From: Kingdonia uniflora
Taxonomy: Eukaryota > Streptophyta > Magnoliopsida > Ranunculales > Circaeasteraceae
Direction of reading: 5' to 3'
Length of the DNA stretch: 64,000 nucleotides
Assembly (NCBI GenBank): GCA_014058105.1
Contig: JACGCM010000560.1
Location: 3,224,001 to 3,288,000 of the forward strand
Shown here: in pieces, positions 1 through 11,039 of the stretch
Position numbering within the stretch: position 1 is the first letter of the stretch
Layout: each line of letters starts with the position of its first letter
Notes under the pieces: generated by a model
Seen by the model: only the letters and a program-made list of their open reading frames with translations
Told to the model about the DNA's origin: nothing
Databases searched by the model: none
Program-made: the position numbers and the translations under genes

Positions 1-835
1 AATATCATCATCTACAAATTCCTCGCAAATTATCGTATAATGAGATGGTGATTCTATATATTCATATTTTATCTCGTTGTCATCATCGCCAAAAAAATCA
101 TTAGAGGAGAGGGAAAAATATTTAGTCTCGGTCATAGTTTCCTCGAAATAATTTATTGGGTTAACAAATGAAATGATGGATGGTGACATCGATGGTTGAA
201 TTTGGAAGGTTTCTTCAAGATCTTCTTGTGACATAAGATCGTCAAAATTAAAATATTCATCTTCTAAATCTATCTCACAATATGGTATCCATTCACCCCA
301 CGCAGAAAACATTCCTTGATTACACTTGAATTCATCCATTTATAAATCACAAGTGGATTTAACTTTGGATTGTTCTTCTTCATTTCTTAGAAGGTTTTCA
401 TGCTCTATTTCACTCCACGTAGTTGACAACTAAGTTATCCGAGTCTCTAATCTAGAGATAGATTGGGTCGTAGAAGTTTGATTCACCAATGTCTGTTGTT
501 GGAATTGCATCATTTGTTACTAAAATTGTACTAATTGTTGAAAGAAAAGAGCAAGGGAATCATCTAAAAAAGGTTTGGGTAGATCGGGTGGGAAATGATT
601 GGATGACTGGACGGACTGATGGGCATGCATATATGAATAAGATTGGAAAAGTTCCACGTATTGAGAATTTTGGTGATCCCATGATTGAACAAATTATTTT
701 GAGGTTGTTGCGGGATGTTGAATTGTGAGCTGTAAAGATTCCAATGTTCTTGCATGTATGACATTTTAAAATAAAAGAAACACCCAACGCAATAAACAAC
801 CAATCAAATTTAAAGTCTAACACATTAACATTTTT
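1..835 (-). pseudogene. Degenerate Gypsy-like gag C-terminal remnant, running off the left edge
   Basis: Read on the minus strand, about 830 bases give a broken but recognisable polar, Gln/Asn-rich then acidic protein. It contains a stretch like SRLETRIT, followed by EIEHENLLRNEEEQSK, a tryptophan-rich bit (AWGEWIPYCEIDLEDEYF) and many Asp/Glu. Such a tail (short helical SRLE motif, then an acidic linker) is typical of the gag-protease linker of plant Gypsy elements. Several stops interrupt it. A minus-strand primer binding site near 2,157 lies on the expected upstream side, so gag would begin between the two. No protease or RT is visible before the edge. It could equally be a non-autonomous derivative carrying only gag. 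The Gypsy-like call is an inference from motif style. Confidence 0.45.
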
Positions 836-2156
836 TAGAAGTAATAATTAGGTCTCCCCTATATTCTTCTATGTTCAAAATGGGTACGATGACAAAAGGT
901 TTTGGTTCCTATACTCCCCTGCGTCACTATGCTGGTACCAGCTTAAAGTAGATGTTTAGTCCTCACGCCCGAGCGAGTCACCTTATCGTACGTAAGCACT
1001 CGGAACGGTGACGTCGTAAACCTATAACCAGTATTTCGCGGCGCTAGGTTGGGGCCGTATCCTACGATACCCGTGTTTGTACCCCGATCTGGTACACCTA
1101 TCCGTTGGGTGATAAAATCCCGCAGGAATCTTGCTACTCTTTTTTATTAACAGTTATGTTGAGGTTCGGGACGTTCAATTTTTGTGTGATACAAATTTCT
1201 TCGTATCACTAATAGGTGGTCCTACTTGTTGGAAAGCTTTTTGGGTGATAAAATCCTGCAAGTCTCTAACAGTTTTTACCTTTACTAATCTTGGAATGAA
1301 AAAAAATATTAAACATAACAATAGGTCAATCCAACCACAGTAAATTTTTTATAAGAGCAGCGTGTATTTGCACAGTCCACACGACTTTATATGTCCTAGT
1401 GTCGGGGTGGAGTGGATATGTACCCCTTCTAGATGTCAAGTTTTAACAAGTACCAACCTACGGGAAGTGTTTCCCAGTGTAGCTGTGGCCGCCCCTTCAC
1501 TTAGGGGGCGAAAGAAGGAAGTTCCCCTTCACTTAGGGGGCACAAGAAGGATGGATTTGATGATGCTTTTAGCTTTGTGTATTGTCCGTCTTGTTTCCAA
1601 CTTTGTGACTATCCTACAAAACAAGAGAAAAAAGATTAGTAAACTTGCGACAACAATATTAATTCAATTTACAAGTTTATTCTAGTCTATGATGTTCTGA
1701 TTTTCAAATACGCATATATTTCAGCTCGGTTGAGAGAGAGCATTAAATAATATCAATTTGGAAAGAAAATTCAGAAAGGAAAGACATTCAAGAATGAAGT
1801 TTTCTAGAATTTAGCTTCTCTACAGCTCAAATCATGTGATTAATGAAAACAATGTCCTTTACAGAGACTATTTTTTACTATTTTTTAAAAGGTTGTAACT
1901 CAAAAATGACTAAACAGAAAAATATGATCTATAGCAATTCGGAAAAGGTTTTGAATTATCTAAAACTTTCATAGCAAACGTATTTCCCAACTGTGAAGTA
2001 TAGATGGTCAAAAATGGTGAAACATTCAGGGATAGACTTCATAGCTACTGTAGAACCAAGAGAGTTTGAGCCATTACTCAATCACTTTGTTTCCGGATCC
2101 AAAAAAAAAAAAACAAGAAAGAAAAATTGGCTTAAAATAAAACGCAACTTTGCAAG
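836..2156. other. Leader or degenerate internal region of the left-edge retroelement
   Basis: No convincing coding frame on either strand. The stretch holds a GC-richer block at about 900-1,120, and a short phrase (ttgggtgataaaatcc) occurring twice, near 1,105 and 1,240, so part of it is internally repeated. Its position between a gag-like tail and a primer site suggests the 5' leader of a minus-strand LTR element. Confidence 0.3.
1492..1551. repeat. Two-copy tandem repeat, period 32
   Basis: The phrase ccccttcacttagggggc followed by a/g-rich bases occurs at 1,492 and again at 1,524. It is a simple local tandem duplication in the retroelement leader. Confidence 0.8.
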
Positions 2157-2174
2157 TCCCCGGCAACGGAGCAA
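2157..2174 (-). other. Primer binding site, tRNA-Asp type
   Basis: The plus-strand bases tccccggcaacggagcaa match the 3' end of plant tRNA-Asp (TCCCCGGCAACGGCGCCA) with a few mismatches. Read on the minus strand this is a primer binding site for minus-strand DNA synthesis, as used by many plant Gypsy elements. It places the 5' LTR at higher coordinates, starting near 2,181 (a TG lies at 2,181-2,182). Confidence 0.7.
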
Positions 2175-2180
2175 AAAACT

Positions 2181-3245
2181 TGATCGATTATAAATCGACG
2201 CCTTAAAAGACCCGCAAGCGCACGGTGTACCGTTAAGTACAAAGGTAAGTGGGGTCGTATCCTAAGAGACTTGTGGTGTAAATTATACTTCGAGCTACTA
2301 GTTTTATCCAATAACAACGAGTTTGTGTAGGTTTTGAAATAAAAAGAAGAACATAACAAATTACAAGATAAATTGGAGTGGAAACCAAGGCATCGATTCC
2401 ACTCCACCCTTTGTAGCCATTTAAATATAATAAATAATTAATGTAAATTACGAGTTCCCGTATCGCATATCCTTGGTCGGGCATATGCAATACATCAAAA
2501 GATACAAGAGATTTAGTAATTGGGAACTACCCATAAACCAGTCTACTCAACTATGGTCTGGCAGATAAGTATGGATTATGTTCCCTTCTCCATGTTCCTA
2601 ACCTACCTTTTTATGGTCCAACAAGATGGTTATATAGATTCATTATTCCACCTAATCCTAGCTATGGTCAAGCATAGAATGAAGAAATGTGAATATGCAA
2701 TATTTCAGGATAAAGAGAAAGTAATTACTCTAGCTAAGCTACACAATCTACACTAAGGTTACATTGGGTGGAGCTTCCTCTAGCCTTGGCTAATAAGATT
2801 AGCTACTCATCCCTTTGATCATTGTCATACTACCATTACTACGATAAAAGTAAAAAGACAAGAAAAAGAGAATAACAAGAACTTTATTGCTTATTGAACC
2901 TAGATATTTACACTCTCCAAGATGTTCCCACATGGGTAGGATTCTCCTCCTATTTATAGGGTATAGGAAGGGTTACTAAAAATCACCATTAATATAAAGC
3001 CCCCTAAACAATGCCTAAAATCATGCATTACAACTCATGAGAATAATATATATATATATATATCTAATTCTCTTCAATGGGCTTCCATGCATGGGCCTTT
3101 GGTTGACAACTTCAAATGAGAATCATTGTTGGAGTACATCACTATTAGTATCATGTGACCGATTTCTGTAAATATAAACAAAAGCACTATTAGTGTCACA
3201 TTTATTTAATAAATAATTAGGTAGATATAAATTTAGGAGTTGTAC
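2181..3245 (-). mobile_element. Candidate LTR of the left-edge retroelement
   Basis: Placed from the adjacent primer site. On the minus strand a TATA-like CCTATAAATA is at 2,951-2,960, as expected for an LTR promoter, and a possible TG start (TGTACAAC) is at about 3,245. The second LTR is not in the window, so the ends cannot be verified. A (TA)n run lies at 3,045-3,063. No coding sequence is supported here. Confidence 0.3.
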
Positions 3246-3337
3246 ACGTAAATATTACGTGTCTATCACTTTACTACCTCATATAGGTTTAGCTATTTTG
3301 TTTATAGTTTCCCAACTGTCTTTCTTTCTTTTGTAGG

Positions 3338-4570
3338 AGTCACCCGATGAGGGTGGTTGGCATGAGCTTGCCATTAATGGGTATATAGAATAGGTTGATA
3401 CAGATGAAGAGGAAACTACTATATATGATTTAAGGTCAGCAATATTTCTTTCCAGGCTCTTCTTATAACTTTTGCTTCAGTCAATCATGTTTCTAGTGCT
3501 TACGCCAAATGTTATGTAAGCTCTCAGTCTTAAGTTTTTCATTTCCGGATTTTACAAACTCCAACTGACGTTCATTTACAAATAAACAAGGCCAACTCTA
3601 ACAAGGTAAGTCTGGATTATAGCTATGACTACTTTGAAATAAATTGTATAATAGGTCCGGCTGAACCAATGATATTTTTTACAATTAGGAGATACTCATC
3701 ACGGGGAAGGTCAGTTCAAGAATCTCAACGAACACGTGGCAAGAATATGGATTTTCTTTCAATTGTAAGATTTTTTTTCGTTTGGTTATACCTATTTTCT
3801 TAGTGCAACATGTTCATTAACAATAATTTCACTGTTTAGGCAGCTTCTAAGGTAGAATAGCTTATGGCATTAATGATCTTTTGACACGCTACAGAGTATG
3901 TTAATCTTCCTTTAGTTATGCGACTAAGAAGAATCTTTATATTTCGTTGTGAAGCTTGACATCGTTATGATAAATATTTTCTTTAGTACATTTTCATATT
4001 TCTAAAAAGTCATATTTTACCTTATTTCTTTGATACTCCTTATGCATTATTATTTATTAAAATTATAGTTGATTTTACTTTTATATTTAAGGGTTTTGGT
4101 AGTGGCTACTCTTAAATATTAGGGACAATGGATATCAGTTGTGCCGTACGATATACTGATAATATAGTCGCCCTTGCTAGAATAGTTGTAATTGGGATAT
4201 TTTCAAGCACCATAGCCATCATATCAAGAATTGCCCCACATCTCCAACCTTATTTGAGAGTTCTGGAAGGCAATCTTCTAAAGCGGAGTGAAGATCAGTT
4301 TTTGAACTAATACTAACATCCTCATTACTCGATGTTTCCATTAAACAGTGCCTGCATTTCCTTAAGTGTTTCATCAGATCACTTATACTGCACCAACGAT
4401 TCTAACAGATCCATGGAGTTTTGCTTGTTGTGCTAGTTGTGTGGTGATATTAATAATGTTGACTTGCATATTACGCAGATTGAGACTACGTTCTTGTGAC
4501 ATAAATACTTTACTAAGATTGACAAAGCACATGGTTTTTTACCCTGACTTCTCCATCTGCAATTTTCACC
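3338..4570 (+). other. Exon-like pieces of an unidentified gene
   Basis: Several short open stretches are preceded by pyrimidine-AG and followed by GT. A piece after ttttgtag at about 3,338 reads ESPDEGGWHELAINGYIE before a stop, and one at about 3,690-3,765 reads RYSSRGRSVQESQRTRGKNM. The pieces are separated by AT-rich intron-like DNA. I do not recognise the protein. Because a CACTA transposon right end lies downstream on the same side, these could be CACTA internal exons, a captured host fragment, or an unrelated decayed gene. Confidence 0.25.
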
Positions 4571-4679
4571 ATGAGTGATTCTCGATTCTTTAACAAACAA
4601 ACATGTGATCTTCTTTAGTAAGTCACTTTTCCCATAACCATTTTCATTATTAACAATCTAAACCCATTTTGTTGCGGCG

Positions 4680-5440
4680 AATCCGCTCAGATAGTAAAGT
4701 TTACAAAATTTATATAAGCATTTTGAACTGTTCTTCTTTTACATTAATAAGGTACAACGCAAAACTTCTGGACTTTAAATTTGGCTTTATTCATATAGGA
4801 GATATGGCATGCTTCAGACTGGGGACTTCATTTATATTCTCAAGGTGAATATAATTTATTTAATTTCCCTAGAAGTATTTATACTCTCTAATATCGTTTT
4901 CAATCTTCTATTGTTAGTCATGGATCACACACTCAATTTTGGGATGCTCTGTTCCAATAATTTAGGTCCCCAATCAATGTTATCAACAGTTTCAGTTATA
5001 TAAAATATTATTTCACAATAAAGAAGTAAAATAAGATATCAAATACTTCTTAAAAAACAAAATATAATTTATCCATTCGCTATTTTCAGTGATTAGTTAT
5101 GGCAGCATTAACATAACACTTGTCTATTTGTATTGCGACAACTCATAAAAAGCCCACACATAGTTTTAACAGTACTAAAAGGCTATGGCATGTTACTAGT
5201 TTTTTTTCTCTACCATATTTTTGTAGTTTGAGATTGTACAACTGATTTTCACTTGCTCCATCGCTGGTCTCCATAGGCTTAAATAGTTAAGTTTAACAAA
5301 TTTTCATAGGCTTTTTGAACTGTTCTTCTTTAACATTAATAAAGTAAAATGCAAAACTTAATGACTTTATATTTGTCTTTATTCATATAGGAGATATGGC
5401 ATACTTCGGACTGGGACTTCATTTGTATTTTCAAGGTGAC
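4680..5440 (+). repeat. Imperfect tandem duplication of an exon-like segment
   Basis: About 150 bp around 4,690-4,850 recurs at 5,280-5,440. Shared phrases are ttttgaactgttcttctttt, acattaataa.gta, attcataggagatatggcat and gacttcattt. Each copy contains attcatatag then an open stretch beginning EIWH and ending before gtga, i.e. the layout of a 47-bp exon with acceptor and donor sites. The spacing is about 590 bp. Confidence 0.65.
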
Positions 5441-5450
5441 TTATGATGCT

Positions 5451-6247
5451 GGACTTGTAACTCTTCATGTAAAAATAATAATTTCATTGTTATTATTTTC
5501 TTTTCAATTATTTTTGATATGTCTTTAGTTTTTTTGTATATCAAAGAACACATTTGTAATCACTTTACCTTCTTTTAAATTAACCTGTGGTTGATGAATG
5601 ATTTGTATTATCTAACAGGGGCGCAATTTAAATTGCAAAAATGCTACATTTAGCATTACCTTCTTTTAGAGAAACAAATCTGTTTAAAATGCTATGTATT
5701 AAAGACGGATGGAATAATCCGTCTCTATTAATATTGTTGCTAGTGGAAAATTTTGGTGCCATACTTTTAGAGACAAATAAATCTGTCTCAAATGTTGTGT
5801 ATTAGAGACAAAATAATTTGTCTCAAATAATATTGGCGCTGACGGGTAAATTTGGCGCTATACTTTTAGAGACAAACAAATTCGTCTCAAATATTGTGTA
5901 TTAGAGACAAAATAATCCGTCCCCAATAATATTGGCGCTGGCGGGAAAATTTAGCGTCATACTTTTAGAGACAAACAAATTTGTCCCTAATATTATGTAT
6001 TAAGGACGGTTGCACACCGTCCCTAAAGAGTTAAAAAAAAGACCTTTAGAGACGGATTTTTGTGGTCTCTAAAGACGTCCTTAATAGCATTAGAAACGGA
6101 TGTGCCCATCCCTAGAGTATTTGGGACGCCACCCTAAAGGGACAACACTTTACCGTCCCTAAAGTCGTCCCTAATAGCTGTAGAGACGTATTAATCGCCT
6201 TTTGCGATACTTTTTTGCTATCCCTAAAGGTGTTTTTTCTTGTAGTG
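5451..6247. mobile_element. Right end of a CACTA (En/Spm-type) DNA transposon
   Basis: The sequence ends tttttcttgtagtg at 6,247. This is the reverse complement of CACTACAAGAAAAA, the terminal inverted repeat of plant CACTA elements. The preceding 600 bp is packed with short inverted motifs (gagacaaa...tttgtctc, gagacgga...ccgtc), the subterminal repeats that bind the element's own protein in this superfamily. Immediately after 6,247 comes Copia reverse-transcriptase sequence with no LTR or start, so the transposon is inserted in a Copia element; the bases cat at 6,248-6,250 may be one copy of a 3-bp target duplication. The left end is not visible, so the element is truncated or its left terminus is unrecognisable. 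No transposase was identified. Confidence 0.75.
5663..6060. repeat. CACTA subterminal tandem units of about 100 bp
   Basis: The phrase cttttagaga occurs at 5,663, 5,764, 5,863 and 5,962, spaced 101, 99 and 99. Each unit carries paired inverted motifs (agagacaaa and tttgtctc), then a ggcgctgacggg-like spacer. From about 6,000 the motif changes to gagacgg / ccgtccc. Confidence 0.8.
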
Positions 6248-7479
6248 CATAGACCAACCTAAGGATTTTTCATGCCTGATCAGGAACGTAAAGTCTGCAA
6301 ATTGGTAAAGTCTTTATATTGGCTCAAACTGGCACCAAAACAGTGGCATGAGAAATTTGATGACTTATTCATCTCACATGGTTTTAAAATTAGTAAAAGT
6401 GACAAATGAATTATTTACAAGGCTGTAGATAGTGTTTGCACTATTATATGCTAATATAAGGATGACTTGCTAATGTTTTGATCTAACATCTCTGTATTTA
6501 ATGATGTCAAGATTCTACTAAGTCAAAATTTCGACATGAAGGATTTGGGGGAAGCTAGTGTAATTTTGGGAATTAAGATCACTTGGACTGAAAGTAGTAT
6601 AACTTTAGATCAATCTTATTATATTGAGAAGATCTTGAAAAGGTATAACTAATATGACTGTAAACCTGTATGTACCCCTTAGAACCCTAGTCAGAAGCTA
6701 TTCAAAAATACTGGTGACAGTATTACATAAACTGAGTATGCTAGTATTATTGGCAGCCTTAGATATGCTACTGATTGTACTAGGCCTGACATTGCTTACG
6801 CTGTGGGAATATTATGTAGATTTACTAGTTGTTATGGTATAGAGTATTGGTATAATATAGAAAGGGTCATGTGCTTCAAAAAAGAACCATGAATCTAGGA
6901 ATACACTGAGCGATTCCCCAAGTCCTAGAGGGATTTACCGATGCTAATTGGAAAACCCTGTCTTTAAACTCCAAGGCTACTTGTAGTTATATCTTTCATA
7001 TTGCTGGTGGGGCAGTTTCTTGGAGGACCAAGAACCAAACTATCTTAGCTCAATCTGCGAAAGAATTAGAATAGATAGCATTAGCTACTTCCAGTAAGGA
7101 GGCAAATTAGTCAAGAAACCTTATGTCATATATTCATTTATGGGGTAAGCCATTACCAGCCATACTTATCAGCTGCGATAGTACTGCAGCTATTGCAAAA
7201 GTACAGAATTGTTATTACAACAACAAGAAATGATAAATGCGTTATAAAACACAGCACCGTAAGAGAAAAATTCATTTCTGGGATAGTCCGAGTGGATTTT
7301 GTTCGGTCTGAAGTGAACCTAGCAGATCCTTTGACGAAAGGGTTAGCTCGGGAAAAGGTACGGAACACCTCGAAAGGGATGGAGCTAAACCCCGTATAGT
7401 TAGAATATCTGTGATGGTAACCCAACCTATAGACTGGAGATCCCAAGAAAAATGTTTAAAGGGAAAAACAAGTCATATG
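6248..7479 (+). pseudogene. Copia RT and RNase H remnant, 5'-truncated
   Basis: The translation begins inside the reverse transcriptase (MPDQERKVCKLVKSLY), passes a damaged catalytic box (YKDD instead of YVDD, after a stop), then VILGIKIT and IEKILKRYN. It reaches RNase H, including LISCDSTAAIAKV and ADPLTKGLAREKV, before a GMELNPV-type end. It closely parallels 11,546-12,830 of the next element, so both belong to one family. The 5' boundary is the CACTA terminus at 6,247. Downstream it runs straight into the LTR at 7,480 that also serves the next element. Multiple stops and the altered catalytic box show it is dead. Confidence 0.9.
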
Positions 7480-8810
7480 ATAATTATGAAGAATCGTGCA
7501 TTTTTTTAAGAAGGGGCAATTACTCCTCGTCCATCCCTATAAGAGTATAATATTCTGTAGCGATTTAAGGTTGAGTTATTTTATAACCCTTAATGAGGGT
7601 TATACTCTATGTGGAATGGGGTACCTAGCTATAGGAGTACTCTTGATAGATTCACGTCGATGATTGTGGAAGTAAGGTCGCTTTTTGTCGGAGCTTGGGC
7701 AAGTTCTCTAGAGCCTTCTTTAGAATTGGGATACGAGCGTATAGCCGTATAACGCTAACATTTTAGAACTTTGCACTATAAAAGTTGTGTATCGTACGCC
7801 TTAGTTGTGCCCTCCAGAATTAGAGTTCAAGACAAATGTCACTCTAATCTCAAGTACTTCAAAAGTATATTCACTATGTAAAGGTTCAAGTCGAAAGATA
7901 CCTCTAGTTATGCACTACTTTAGAATTTTTACTCAGATATGTTTTTTTGATATAGTGGAGAATTATTGTGTTTTATATCTCCAAAACTCTATGTGGCTTC
8001 TTTAGTCCTACATTGCTTGGAAGAGTAGTTTATTTCCTTCATAAAACCTATATCCTTTATTCTATATGTTGGGCGGGGGCGAGCCAACAATATTAGTTTA
8101 ACACTTTGTTTGATTCATGCGCTTGGGCCTCGGACAAGGGCCTCTATGAAAGAATTAATTTTGTCAAAACCAATTATATTTGACCTGGATCAATTTAAAC
8201 TGAGTCCATTCGATCTTGACCTGGATCAATTTGAACCAAGTTTATTCGACCTGGACCAATTCGAACTAAGTCCATTCAATCTAGACCTGGATCAATTCTA
8301 GCTGAGTCTATTTCGACCTAGATTTCCCTGAAGACAAAATTTGAACCAAGTCTATTGGAACTAAACTTTTTCATTTTTAATACTGCAAACGTAATGTGTT
8401 AGCTGTTTCGTAATTTAGTCTTAAATGTTTCACTTTCATTTTGAATGTCTTTGATGATGTGTCCCACCATTAACTGTTGTTACCGTTTTGAACTTGTTCT
8501 ATATAAAGAGAAGTTGTGCCTCAGTTTTATCATCATCGAATACACAATTTTTCTCTTCTCTTTGTTATAATTATGAGTCTAGAATCTGAGTAAACTAGTT
8601 GAAAGTATAAATCATTCGATGCAGCAATCAACTATTTGCAAAGGGCAGTGCGGCCAAATTTCTCAAAGATAGAGACCTAGTCCTCGACTCAGCATTTCCA
8701 GATCATTACTTCAATACCACCTATTCGTTTTTTTATTGATGTTCTAAATTCAATGAATCTCTGCTCTCAATAACTGCTGCAGAGGTATCATAGTATAATT
8801 TTTCCCTATA
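7480..8810 (+). repeat. Copia 5' LTR (shared with the truncated copy upstream)
   Basis: Matches 12,832-14,156 along its length. A TATA box (ctatataaag) is at about 8,499-8,508, followed by a start region like the other LTR. Between about 8,160 and 8,310 it holds an imperfect tandem repeat with gacctggatcaattt / gaactaagtccattcga units. A weak primer-site-like phrase (ttgtatctgttatgg, compare TGGTATCAGAGC) follows at about 8,825. Confidence 0.85.
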
Positions 8811-8836
8811 ATTTTAGGACGATTTTTGTATCTGTT

Positions 8837-9913
8837 ATGGACGGAGATAGTGATGTCCGATTTGTCTTCACTGACAACATCAAACCTTTCAAATTTGAAA
8901 GTTAGAACTTTTGTCGATGGAAACAGAAAATGTTTTTTTATTGAACCACTAAAAAAGTAGTTAAGTCGTGTGTCACTACTAAGCCTAGGGAAGTCGAACC
9001 CGTATCCCCTGAATCTGCATTGGCCCTAGATAAATATACTGCAAATGATTTTCTTTATAAGAATATCATCCTGAATAGACTTAATGATGACCTGCATGAT
9101 TTCTACTCTAGGTTGGAATCCGTTAAGGAAATTTAGGACGCTTTCCAGAAAAAGTATGATACAGAGGAGGCTGGGTTGAAAAAGTATGCGGTTAGCCGCT
9201 ACTTGAAATTTAAGATGCATGGCGATAAGTCAGTCATAACCCAGTCTCAGGAACTTGAAAAGATAGCCCATGAGATTACTTCTGAGGGTATCAAATTAGA
9301 TGAACAACTCCCGATTGGTGTCCTCACAGTCAAGTTACATCCGTCCTAAAAGGAGTTCAAAAATACCCTTCGACATAAATCAAAAGAGTTTTCTATGGAG
9401 AGCCTTATCGTGTGCCTCTGCATCGAGGAAGAATCTAGAAAACAAGACATTAATGAAGGAGCTTTGTTTGTGTCTAATCACAACAAGAGCATGATTACCA
9501 ATGCTTCTTTAAAGCTGGTAAAAAAGGGTATGAAAAACCAGTCCAGTAAACCAATCAGGAACCCTAGCTCGAACAACTCTGTACCTACCTCAAAAATAAA
9601 CAAACATGAATCTATCCAGTTTATTTGTTATAACTATAGTCGACCAGGACACATGGCCCGGGACTGCCGTAATAAGCCGAAACCTGCAAAGGTCCATTTG
9701 ACTGAGCATGAGTGTAAAGAACCTCTGGTTGCTATGATATTTGAGGTTAATATGGTAAGTGGCTCAGAAGGATGGTGGATGGACTTTGGTGCTACCTTCC
9801 ATGTCTGTTATGATAGGGAGTTGTATAAAACTTACGTTGAAGCTAAAGGCAAGAACGTACTGTTGGGGTCACCCAAACCAAAGTGGTTGCTGGAACTAAA
9901 AACATTGAGTTGA
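8837..9913 (+). pseudogene. Copia gag and protease
   Basis: From ATG 8,837 one frame, with three or more stops, reads a Copia gag: MDGDSDVRFVFTDNIKPFKF, a helical capsid-like segment (ANDFLYKNIILNRLNDDL, YLKFKMHGDKS) and a basic tail. A zinc knuckle CYNYSRPGHMARDC follows at about 9,627-9,668; its second cysteine is replaced by tyrosine, so metal binding would fail. The protease region WWMDFGATFHVCYDRELY follows; the catalytic Asp-Ser-Gly has become Asp-Phe-Gly. A frameshift near 9,890 ends the frame. Gag and protease would form the particle and cut the polyprotein. Confidence 0.9.
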
Positions 9914-10990
9914 AGTTTACCTCTAGGAGGACTCTTATTCTGAAGGATGTGCTTCATACCCCTTAAATGAGGAAGAATTTTGTATCTGCTTTTCTCCTGA
10001 ATAAGGCTGGGTTTACGCAAAATATTAGGGGTGGCATTTATACGATCACCAAGAATGAGGAATTTGTTGGTAAAGGCTATGCGTATGATTTTATGTCTAT
10101 GCTTAATATTGATATGATTAATAAAGAATCTTCTTCTTACTCAGTGTGTACTTTTAATGTTTGGCATAGTAGGCTTTGTCATGTTAACAAGAAGCTTTAA
10201 CATGAGTTTGATTCCGAAATTCCCTTTAGACAGCTTTAAAAATTTTGAATATTGTCCTCATGCAAAGATCACTAAGACCCCTCACAAATCTGTACAAAGA
10301 GAATCTGGAACCTTGAACCATATACACTCTAACATTTGTGAATTAGAAGGGATCTTAACAAAGAACGGGAAACGTTATTTTATAACTTTTATTGATGACC
10401 ATTCTAATTACACTTATGTATATCTTATGGCTCACAAGAGTGAAGCTCTAAACATATTAAAGATTTTCCTTACTGAAATTGATTCTTAATTTGGAAAGAA
10501 AATAAAATATTTTTGGAGTGACAGAGGAGCTGAATATGACTCAGGAGCCTTCCACGAGCTATATCAGCCCACAGGTATTATTCACGAGACCACAACTCCT
10601 TATTCACCTTAGATGAACGGTAAGGCTGAACGTAAGAATCGTACTTATGCAGAACTAGTAGTTGCTATAATGCTAAGTTTAGGAGTTGTTTCCCACTGGT
10701 GGGGAGAAATATTGTTAACTATTTGTTATGTGTTAAAGATAGTTCCTAAATCGAAGACTTTGACCACACCTTTAGAATTATAGAATGGAAAAACCTAATG
10801 TCTCATACTTTAGAGTTTGGGGATGTTTAACATATGTCAGGATTCCTGATCCTAAAAGGTCGAAACTTGTTAGTCGTGCATATAAATGCGTTTTCATTTG
10901 TTATGAAATTAACAGTAAAGCGTATAGATTTTTTGACTTGAAAAATAAAACTATTATTGAATCTATTAACGCATATTTTTAGGAAGATAA
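9914..10990 (+). pseudogene. Copia integrase region
   Basis: Resumes in other frames with ILKDVLHTP, then the pre-integrase zinc region (VWHSRLCHVNKKL ... FEYCPHAK), whose Cys pair is partly lost. The core follows: YFITFIDDHSNYTYVYLM, WSDRGAEYDSG and GIIHETTTPYSP...NGKAERKNRT. In the DD35E triad the first Asp appears as Asn (IHSNICEL), while the second Asp (SDRG) and the Glu (AERKN) are readable. Four or more stops and frameshifts (about 10,199, 10,489, 10,608) interrupt it. The end carries VWGCLTYVRIPDPKRSKL, the usual GKP-adjacent segment of Copia integrases. Confidence 0.88.
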
Positions 10991-11039
10991 GTTTCCTTTT
11001 AAATCTAGAGATAGTGGGGGTTCCTCATCTAGTTCGGTT

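Noticed and set aside
2157..2174. A tRNA-Asp gene
   Set aside because: Only the 3' acceptor-side 18 bases match; there is no anticodon arm or D arm, and the position fits a retroelement primer site.
8110..8301. A small repetitive protein (FDLDQFELSPF units)
   Set aside because: It lies in the LTR and is the translation of a DNA minirepeat; the other LTR does not keep the frame.
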